Shown: positions 6,097-10,799 of the stretch, one piece after another
Layout of the letters: every line of letters begins with the position of its first letter
Numbering within the stretch: the first letter of the stretch is position 1
Assembly (NCBI RefSeq): GCF_001050015.1
Contig: NZ_CVTB01000002.1
Span: forward strand, 1 to 10,799
Length of the DNA stretch: 10,799 nucleotides
From: Mycolicibacterium malmesburyense
GTDB lineage: Bacteria; Actinomycetota; Actinomycetes; Mycobacteriales; Mycobacteriaceae
Direction: 5' to 3'
The notes under the pieces: model-generated
Databases searched by the model: none
The model's input: the letters and a program-made list of their open reading frames with translations, nothing else
Told to the model about the DNA's origin: nothing
Made by a program: the position numbers and the translations under genes

Positions 6097-6209
6097 TTCG
6101 AGCGCATTCGCATCGGCTCATAGGCTCGAACGAACGGCCGAGCGGTTTAATTCCCTGGCAGTAAGTTGTCGATGATTGGCAGTTTTCAAGCGGCACAAGG
6201 GCGTTCGCG

Positions 6210-6224
6210 TTCGCCGCCGGCGAA
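6210..6224 (-). terminator. Small GC-rich hairpin after the DUF2993-like gene
   Basis: TTCGCC and GGCGAA flank a three-base loop, beginning four bases after the stop codon of the 6229-7041 gene. The stem is only six pairs and no U-tract follows on the minus strand. It may be a weak terminator. The rest of the 198-base gap down to 6031 holds only the start signals of the next gene. Confidence 0.3.
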
Positions 6225-6228
6225 AACC

Positions 6229-7041
6229 TCAGAGCAGGCGGCCCAACCGGTCCAATTGCAGCGGGCGACCGACGGCGCTCAACTGGCCGATGATGTCCTC
6301 CAGCCGCGTCAGGGGCAGGTCCATGCGCCACTCGGCCACCGACGCCGATAGCCTGACCACGCCTGGGGCGAAACTGATTTCGGTGAGCCGCACGCCGTGC
6401 GGCAGCTCGGGCAGGCGCACGGGATAGGCGGGGGTGCGGGCCGGCAGCGGGCAACGGGTGCGGCCGAAGGTGAGGCAGCACGGTTTGAGCCACAGCGTCG
6501 AGCCGTCCAGCCGGGCGTCGACCTCGACATGGCCGGCGCCGGGCCGGCGCGCCAGATGCAGCCGCGCGACACCGTCGGCGCCAACCACGCCCGAGAGCCG
6601 GGGCGCCGCCCAGCGGAACACATCGTCGAGCACCGGCGCCGGCACCTCCAACGTCAACTCTACGGGCGCGGCGATCAGAACCGGCGGCACGGTCGGCCGG
6701 ATGTGGACGTTGTGCAGCACCGCGGTCGCGTGGTCGAACCGCGCACCGTTCCACCGGATATCGCGGACCGCCAACCGGACGTCGTTGAGTTGGCCGACCG
6801 AAAGGCCCCGCACGTCGAGGCGCGAGTCGAACTCGGTGACCGTCAGCCTCAGGTCGCCCTCGTCGAGCCTGACGTTCAGCCGCCTGCCGACCACGAGGCG
6901 GCGCACCGTCATGAACAACGTGCGGTACGCCGCGGCCGCTCCGGTACTGACCGGCGTCACCGCCGCCGAGGACCACAACGCGGTCAGCATGTCGATGGGC
7001 CGGAACGGATCGAATCGGCGCAGGGGTTCCGGGCGCGACAT
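6229..7041 (-). CDS. DUF2993-like conserved hypothetical protein, 270 aa
   Basis: The protein is a long series of alternating hydrophobic and polar strands (LNVRLDEGDLRLTVTEFDSR, LDVRGLSVGQLNDVRLAVRD, ATAVLHNVHIRPTVPP, LIAAPVELTLEVP), ending in the helix PLTRLEDIIGQLSAVGRPL. That pattern resembles DUF2993 (LmeA-type) mycobacterial proteins, which have a lipid-binding-like fold. LmeA is periplasmic, whereas no typical signal peptide or lipobox is visible here; the first ~45 residues only contain a mildly hydrophobic Ala-rich stretch (19-44). A CC..........C grouping (Cys188, Cys189, Cys197) is unusual for a cytosolic actinobacterial protein. GGAGG sits only one base before ATG 7041, closer than usual. 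It is divergent from the NDH-2-like gene across 44 bases. The family call is tentative. Confidence 0.7.
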   Translation of the reverse strand: MSRPEPLRRFDPFRPIDMLTALWSSAAVTPVSTGAAAAYRTLFMTVRRLVVGRRLNVRLDEGDLRLTVTEFDSRLDVRGLSVGQLNDVRLAVRDIRWNGARFDHATAVLHNVHIRPTVPPVLIAAPVELTLEVPAPVLDDVFRWAAPRLSGVVGADGVARLHLARRPGAGHVEVDARLDGSTLWLKPCCLTFGRTRCPLPARTPAYPVRLPELPHGVRLTEISFAPGVVRLSASVAEWRMDLPLTRLEDIIGQLSAVGRPLQLDRLGRLL

Positions 7042-7072
7042 GCCTCCAGCATTCCCGCCCGGGTCGCTTCCG

Positions 7073-7078
7073 TACAGT
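7073..7078 (+). promoter_or_regulatory. -10 element TACAGT for a leaderless transcript
   Basis: TACAGT matches TANNNT and ends seven bases before ATG 7086, the distance at which a mycobacterial transcript would start on the A of ATG. The intervening CGGGCGC is not a Shine-Dalgarno sequence. No -35 consensus is visible upstream. Confidence 0.6.
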
Positions 7079-7085
7079 CGGGCGC

Positions 7086-8396
7086 ATGACCTCCGTGGTA
7101 ATCGTCGGCAGCGGGTTCACCGGTTTCGAATGCGCGCGCACACTGGCGCGCAAGTTGCGCAAACACGACTCCGACGTCGAGATCTCGATCATCTCGCCCG
7201 TCGACTACATGCTCTACACCCCGCTGCTGCCGGATGTCGCCGGCGGTCTGGTCGACGCACGCTTCGTGGCGATTCCGCTGGCCAACGCGCTGAACGGGGT
7301 GCAGGCGATCCGCGGCCGGGTTGACGAGGTCGACTTCGAGCAACGCACCGTCACCTATACCGACCCCGAGGAACGCTCCCGCGCGCTGTCGTGGGACCGG
7401 CTGGTCCTGACCCCCGGCTCGGTCACCCGGCTGTTCGACGTGCCCGGCCTCGCCGAGCACGCCCGCGGGCTCAAATCGACCGCCGAGGCGCTGTATCTGC
7501 GCGACCAGCTGCTCGAGCAACTCGAACTGGCCGACGTCGACGACGATCCCGGCCGCCGCCAGGCCCGGCGCACGATCGTCGTGGTCGGCGCGTCGTATTC
7601 GGGTACCGAACTCGCGGTGCAGATGCGGGCGCTGGCGGACTCGGCGGCCAAGCAGATGGGCTTCGACCCGGGCGAGGTGAAGATCCTGCTGCTCGACCTC
7701 GCCGAGCAGGTGATGCCCGAGGTCGGCGAGAAACTGGGCGCGGCGGCGCAGCGGGTGCTGAAGTCCCGCGGCATCGACGTGCGGCTCGGTGTGACGCTCA
7801 AGGAGGTGCACGCCGAACACGTTGTGCTCACCGACGATTCGCTCATCCGGACTCACACCGTGGCCTGGGTGACCGGGGTGACCGGCGCACCGCTGATCGA
7901 GAAGCTGGGCCTGCCGACCGAACAGGGACGGTTGAAGGTGACCACCGAGCTGGAGGTTCCGGGTCACCCCGGGGTGTTCTCTGCCGGCGACGCCGCCGCG
8001 GTGCCCGACGTCACCCAGCCCGGCAAGATCACCCCGCCGACCGCTCAGCACGCCACCCGGCAGGGAAAGGTGTTGGCGCGCAACGTCGCGGCGAGCCTCG
8101 GGATCGGCAAGCCCAAGCGGTACAAACACCGCAACATGGGCCTGGTCGTCGACCTCGGCCCGCGCAAGGCCGTGGCGAATCCGCTCAACATCCAACTGTC
8201 GGGTTTCCCGGCCAAGGTCGTGACCCGGGCCTATCACGTCTACGCGATCCCGCGCTTCGTCAACCGCTGGGCGGTAACGCTGGCATACCTGACCGATCTG
8301 GTCTTCGACCGGTCAGTGGTCTCGTTCGGGCTGTCCTCACAGGAGGACGCGCAGTTCTCGGCGAGCGAGGGCATCTCGATGACGAAACCCCACTGA
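7086..8396 (+). CDS. Type II NADH dehydrogenase-like FAD-dependent oxidoreductase
   Basis: Encodes 436 residues. An N-terminal Rossmann FAD motif (VVIVGSGFTG, glycines at 8-13) is followed by the NDH-2-type SPVDYMLYTPLLPDVAGG segment (37-54). A second nucleotide-binding motif, IVVVGASYSGTELA (164-177), fits NAD(P)H. The FAD-ribityl motif FSAGDAAAVPD (298-308) and the TAQHATRQGKVLA segment (319-331), where NDH-2 enzymes line the quinone site, are present. The C-terminal ~60 residues hold aromatic amphipathic helices (YHVYAIPRFVNRWAVTLAYL) suited to membrane attachment. NDH-2 passes electrons from NADH to menaquinone without pumping protons. Mycobacteria have Ndh, NdhA and further relatives such as Rv1812c; I cannot say which this matches. 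It probably leads a unit with the two genes downstream. Confidence 0.88.
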   Translation: MTSVVIVGSGFTGFECARTLARKLRKHDSDVEISIISPVDYMLYTPLLPDVAGGLVDARFVAIPLANALNGVQAIRGRVDEVDFEQRTVTYTDPEERSRALSWDRLVLTPGSVTRLFDVPGLAEHARGLKSTAEALYLRDQLLEQLELADVDDDPGRRQARRTIVVVGASYSGTELAVQMRALADSAAKQMGFDPGEVKILLLDLAEQVMPEVGEKLGAAAQRVLKSRGIDVRLGVTLKEVHAEHVVLTDDSLIRTHTVAWVTGVTGAPLIEKLGLPTEQGRLKVTTELEVPGHPGVFSAGDAAAVPDVTQPGKITPPTAQHATRQGKVLARNVAASLGIGKPKRYKHRNMGLVVDLGPRKAVANPLNIQLSGFPAKVVTRAYHVYAIPRFVNRWAVTLAYLTDLVFDRSVVSFGLSSQEDAQFSASEGISMTKPH

Positions 8397-8430
8397 TTCG
8401 AACCGGCCGATCCGGGGAACTGTGAACGGC

Positions 8431-8622
8431 ATGGCTACTTATCGTGTGCTGAACCCCAAGGGTGAGGTCGTCGACACCAAGGACATCGAGAGCGCCGACG
8501 ACGCCCACGCTTGGTTCGTCGATCAGAAGGCGGACCCCGAACTCGGCTGGCGCATGGAGGTCAAGACCGACGACGGGGGCTGGAACTTCTTCGACAGCAG
8601 CGAGGGTGACCGCAAGTACTGA
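8431..8622 (+). CDS. Small conserved mycobacterial hypothetical protein, 63 aa
   Basis: Starts at ATG 8431 (MATYRVLNPKGEVVDTKDIE), 34 bases after the oxidoreductase stop. An in-frame GTG at 8422 would add three residues and has GGGGAA close upstream, so either start is possible. The protein is compact and charged: a beta hairpin (YRVLNPKGEVVDT), a helix around SADDAHAWFVDQ, then two strands (GWRMEVKT, GWNFFDSS). It has no signal peptide, cysteine or known motif. The composition and regular structure look like a real folded protein. Its place between a flavoprotein and a Nudix hydrolase suggests co-expression with redox or nucleotide metabolism, by position only. Confidence 0.75.
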   Translation: MATYRVLNPKGEVVDTKDIESADDAHAWFVDQKADPELGWRMEVKTDDGGWNFFDSSEGDRKY

Positions 8623-8656
8623 CGCTTTCTCGTTCCGCGGGTGAGTGCTCGCGGAT

Positions 8657-8664
8657 GGAGAGGA
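8657..8664 (+). promoter_or_regulatory. Shine-Dalgarno deciding the Nudix start at 8672
   Basis: GGAGAGGA lies seven bases before GTG 8672. It would be inside the coding region if translation began at the upstream in-frame GTG 8645, so it supports the shorter protein. Confidence 0.65.
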
Positions 8665-8671
8665 TGGGGGA

Positions 8672-9163
8672 GTGCCCAAGCTCAGCGCGGGGCTCTTGCT
8701 CTACCGGGTGACCGGCGGAGTGGTCGAGGTCCTCATCGGCCACCCCGGCGGGCCGTTCTGGGCGCGCAAGGACGAGGGTGCGTGGTCGATCCCCAAGGGC
8801 GAATACGACGAAGGCGAAGACCCGTGGACCGTCGCGTGCCGGGAGTTCCGAGAGGAGCTGGGCAAGGCGCCGCCGGACGGCCCGCGCATCGAGTTCGCGC
8901 CCGTCAAACAGCCGAGCGGCAAGGTAATCACCGCGTTCGCCGTGCGCGGCGACCTCGACCTGGACGGCACGTGCTCCAACACCTTCACCCTGGAGTGGCC
9001 GAAGGGGTCGGGCACGATCAAGGAGTTTCCCGAAATCGACCGGGTCGGTTGGTTTCCCGCGGCGAAGGCTCGGTCCAAGCTGTTGAAGGGTCAGCGGGTC
9101 CTGGTGGACCGTCTGATGGAGGCACTCGCAGACGGCGAACTGGCCGAGCCTCGATCGCATTGA
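8672..9163 (+). CDS. Nudix hydrolase
   Basis: Encodes 163 residues from GTG 8672 (MPKLSAGLLLYR). The Nudix box G-x5-E-x7-RE-U-x-EE-x-G runs from Gly43 to Gly64: GEYDEGE, then REFREELG. All the metal-binding and catalytic acids are present; only the final hydrophobic position is replaced by Lys65. Nudix enzymes hydrolyse a nucleoside diphosphate linked to another group. Possible substrates are oxidised dNTPs, dinucleoside polyphosphates or NADH-type compounds, and the sequence does not choose. PGGPFWARKDEGAWSIPKGE before the box is typical of small bacterial Nudix proteins with this layout. It follows the 63-residue gene by 49 bases. Its last ~146 bases are overlapped antisense by the SnoaL-like gene. 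Confidence 0.9.
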   Translation: MPKLSAGLLLYRVTGGVVEVLIGHPGGPFWARKDEGAWSIPKGEYDEGEDPWTVACREFREELGKAPPDGPRIEFAPVKQPSGKVITAFAVRGDLDLDGTCSNTFTLEWPKGSGTIKEFPEIDRVGWFPAAKARSKLLKGQRVLVDRLMEALADGELAEPRSH

Positions 9164-9578
9164 TCGTCAGCGCGCGGCCGTGAATCCGCCAACCCGCCCG
9201 GGTTCGCAGATACTCGTCGTCGTAGCGCAGATGCCACACCAGATCTGAGGGGCGGCCGTCGCCGATCGTCCAGTGGTGGGCGATGCAGGTGATCCGGCCC
9301 AGCGCGTAGTCAGGCTCGTCGGCGGCGGCGTACACCTCGCCGACGATCGCGTGTTCGGTGCGGGTCACCGCGCCCAGCGAGGCCATCGCCGCGCGCACAC
9401 CGTCGCGGCCGTGGTGGCGGCGCACCGGCTCCAACGACCGCGGCGGGTCGGGGAGTCGCAGTTCGGCGTTCTCGGTGAACAGCTCGGCGACGTCGTCGAA
9501 CCGGCGGTCGTCGACGGCCGAGGCGTACACGTGCACCAGGTCGGCCAACGCCAGCCGGTCGGCGGTGCTGAGCCTCAC
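9018..9578 (-). CDS. SnoaL-like (NTF2-fold) protein
   Basis: I start it at GTG 9578, which overlaps the TGA of the LLM oxidoreductase gene (GTGA, 9575-9578), giving 186 residues. The SnoaL_4-type pattern is clear: DLVHVYASAVDDRRFDDVAE, LFTENAELRLP, a TEHAIVGEVY strand, YALGRITCIAHHW, and HLRYDDEYLRTRAGWRIHGR. The domain ends near residue 150 (INAIEARPVRRLR). The remaining ~36 residues are Pro/Arg/Ser-rich and encoded opposite the Nudix gene; the overlap covers 146 bases. That tail may be a real read-through extension or the product of a lost stop or frameshift. NTF2-fold proteins bind small hydrophobic ligands. Coupling to an F420-type oxidoreductase suggests a shared substrate, but that is inference. 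Confidence 0.8.
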   Translation of the reverse strand: MRLSTADRLALADLVHVYASAVDDRRFDDVAELFTENAELRLPDPPRSLEPVRRHHGRDGVRAAMASLGAVTRTEHAIVGEVYAAADEPDYALGRITCIAHHWTIGDGRPSDLVWHLRYDDEYLRTRAGWRIHGRALTINAIEARPVRRLRVPPSDGPPGPADPSTAWTEPSPRETNRPGRFRETP

Positions 9579-10450
9579 GAGGTCAGCCCCAACCGTTCTG
9601 CGCACGCCGACACCGCGTCGCGCGCTTCGCCGATGTCGGCCGTCGGCGGCATCGCCAGGATCAGGCGGTCCGCGCCGAGGGCCGCCAGTTTGGCCGCCCG
9701 CTCGGCGTCCACCTTGGTGACGAGATGCCCGAGCGAGAGCTCCAGTGCATCGGGGTCGCGTCCGCACCGGTCGGCCTCCTCGCGCATCAGCGAGACCAGC
9801 TCCGCCAGTTCGGCGCCGCCGACACCGAGCGGCTGGAAACCGTCGCCGAGCCGGCCGGCCCGCCTCGCCGCCGCCCGACTGTGACCGCCGATGTGAATCG
9901 GTATGTGTGCCAGAGGTTTCGGATAACACATCGCGTTGTCGAAGTGGAAGAACTCGCCGTGGAAGTCGGCCCCGTCGGGGTGTTCCCGCCACAGCAGCCG
10001 CAGCACGGCGAGTTGTTCGTCGACCCGTCGGCCGCGGCTGCCGAAGTCGGCTCCGCACGCCTCGATCTCCTCTTTGAGCCAACCCGCGCCCACGCACAGC
10101 CGTAGCCGGCCGCCCGAGAGCACGTCGACCGTGGCCACGCGCTTGGCCAGCGCGACGGGGTGATGGTTGGGCAGCACGAGCACGCCGGTGGCCAGCGTCA
10201 GGCGCCGGGTCTGGCCGGCCAGGAAGGCGAGCAGGTCGAGCGGGTCGGGCACCGCGCAGTCGGCGGGCAACTCGACCCGTCCGGAGGCGTCGTAGGGGTA
10301 GACGCTGGTGTACCGCGACATCAGCACGGTGTGCTCGACGACCACCAATGACTCGAAGCCGCAGGCCTCCAGATGCTGCGCGAACGCGGCCATGAAGCCG
10401 GGATCTGCGGTGACGCCGGCCGCCACGGGCGCGACGATGGCGAACTTCAT
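9575..10450 (-). CDS. LLM-class F420-dependent oxidoreductase
   Basis: Encodes 291 residues from ATG 10450. It is a luciferase-like TIM-barrel monooxygenase/reductase of the group that in mycobacteria commonly uses coenzyme F420. Signs are [15 protein letters not shown] (35-41), [20 protein letters not shown] (86-105), [20 protein letters not shown] (108-127), then YPKPL...[22 protein letters not shown] (176-204). The length is normal for the family. The start overlaps the stop of the upstream gene in ATGA (10447-10450), and its stop overlaps the GTG of the SnoaL-like gene, so all three are translationally coupled. The substrate is unknown; F420 rather than FMN use is inferred from family and host, not shown by a residue I can point to. 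Confidence 0.88.
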   Translation of the reverse strand: MKFAIVAPVAAGVTADPGFMAAFAQHLEACGFESLVVVEHTVLMSRYTSVYPYDASGRVELPADCAVPDPLDLLAFLAGQTRRLTLATGVLVLPNHHPVALAKRVATVDVLSGGRLRLCVGAGWLKEEIEACGADFGSRGRRVDEQLAVLRLLWREHPDGADFHGEFFHFDNAMCYPKPLAHIPIHIGGHSRAAARRAGRLGDGFQPLGVGGAELAELVSLMREEADRCGRDPDALELSLGHLVTKVDAERAAKLAALGADRLILAMPPTADIGEARDAVSACAERLGLTS

Positions 10451-10799
10451 GGCAGCGGCGGCAGACCGTTGCTTTCCCGGATATCGCGTCGACACTCGCG
10501 GCGGGTCTGCCCGGTCTGCTCCATGCACACCCGCACCGGTGACTCCTCGGCGAGCGGCAGCGGCGGGTCGGTCGCCTCGGTGGTGACCGTCGGGCTGGGA
10601 ACGTCGCCTTCGGTCAGCGACCAGATAGTGGTGCCCGTGCTCTGCAGGGTCGAGCAGTACGCGGTCGAGCCGTCGGCGGTCTGGGCGGTGGCGCCGACGG
10701 GGGAGCAATCGGCGCCGATCACCGCGGCGGCATCGGCGGCCGGGGTTGACGTGGCGGTGGTTGTTGTGGCGGCGTCGTCATCCGTCGTGGTCGTCGTGG
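10447..10799 (-). CDS. Thr-rich linker plus four-cysteine C-terminal domain, hypothetical (5' end outside window)
   Basis: The frame is open to the right edge, so at least 116 residues lie in the window and the N-terminus is missing. The first visible ~24 residues are a low-complexity Thr/Asp/Ala linker ([20 protein letters not shown]), the kind that separates a membrane or signal region from an exported domain. The C-terminal ~90 residues contain four cysteines ([35 protein letters not shown]) that could form two disulphides, with a TTIWSLTEG motif between pairs. This suggests an exported or surface domain, but the signal peptide or anchor would be outside the window. I recognise no named family. 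It leads the coupled LLM/SnoaL operon, with stop TGA overlapping ATG 10450. Confidence 0.7.
   Translation of the reverse strand, partial: TTTTTDDDAATTTTATSTPAADAAAVIGADCSPVGATAQTADGSTAYCSTLQSTGTTIWSLTEGDVPSPTVTTEATDPPLPLAEESPVRVCMEQTGQTRRECRRDIRESNGLPPLP
10730..10799 (-). repeat. Low-complexity Thr/Asp/Ala-coding tract
   Basis: Repeated ACG, ACC and ACA codons broken by GAT/GAC and GCC codons encode the Thr-rich linker of the partial gene at the right edge. It is a simple-sequence stretch within the coding region, likely to vary in length between strains. Confidence 0.55.

Noticed and set aside
6130..6160. GGGAAT...CGTT on the minus strand as a SigE/SigH-type promoter
   Set aside because: The spacing between the two elements is 13 bases, shorter than normal for these sigma factors, and no mapped start supports it.
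6984..8237. 417-codon minus-strand frame opposite the NDH-2-like gene
   Set aside because: The plus strand encodes complete Rossmann and FAD motifs; the minus frame has the His/Arg/Gly/Gln composition of a reverse-complement artefact.
9579..10097. Longer SnoaL-like protein starting at 10097
   Set aside because: The extra residues are an out-of-frame Arg/Gly-rich shadow of the LLM gene; the GTGA overlap at 9578 gives a clean domain start.

Overview
The window is high-GC actinobacterial chromosome, and every recognisable protein points to a mycobacterium, probably a fast-growing Mycolicibacterium-like species. The markers are an antigen 85 mycolyltransferase C-terminus, a DUF732 secreted protein, an F420-type luciferase-like oxidoreductase, and many short conserved mycobacterial hypotheticals. 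No tRNA, rRNA, CRISPR, phage or insertion-sequence signature was seen. The genes sit tightly packed with no gap above about 200 bases, so this looks like ordinary core or soft-core chromosome.

Layout, left to right. Bases 1-838 (+) hold the end of an Ag85-type mycolyltransferase followed at once by an SRPBCC-fold protein. These converge, by a 4-base stop overlap, on a minus-strand hypothetical (835-1254). A 105-base divergent promoter region with an 8-bp inverted repeat then leads to a plus-strand run: an NTF2/SnoaL-like protein (1360-2160), a four-helix membrane protein (2219-2656), a very acidic 61-residue protein translationally coupled to it (2653-2838), a beta-rich hypothetical (2960-3541) and a secreted DUF732 protein (3567-3932) whose GTG start appears leaderless.

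A second 4-base convergent stop overlap meets a minus-strand block (7041 to 3929): a DUF2993-like hypothetical, a small secreted protein, a strong hairpin, an ankyrin-repeat protein and an SGNH/GDSL hydrolase. The last two look co-transcribed.

From 7086 a plus-strand group begins with an apparent leaderless promoter: a type-II NADH dehydrogenase-like flavoprotein, a 63-residue hypothetical and a Nudix hydrolase. It converges on a minus-strand operon entering from the right edge: a Thr-rich, Cys-containing protein (partial), an F420-type LLM oxidoreductase and a SnoaL-like protein. Those three are joined by two 4-base start/stop overlaps. The SnoaL-like reading frame runs about 146 bases antisense into the Nudix gene.

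Working picture: housekeeping redox, detoxification and cell-envelope functions in compact transcription units. I found no convincing new defence or mobile system. The most check-worthy signals are the two leaderless promoters, the hairpin crowding the ankyrin-gene start, the dyad in the divergent promoter, and the long antisense overlap.
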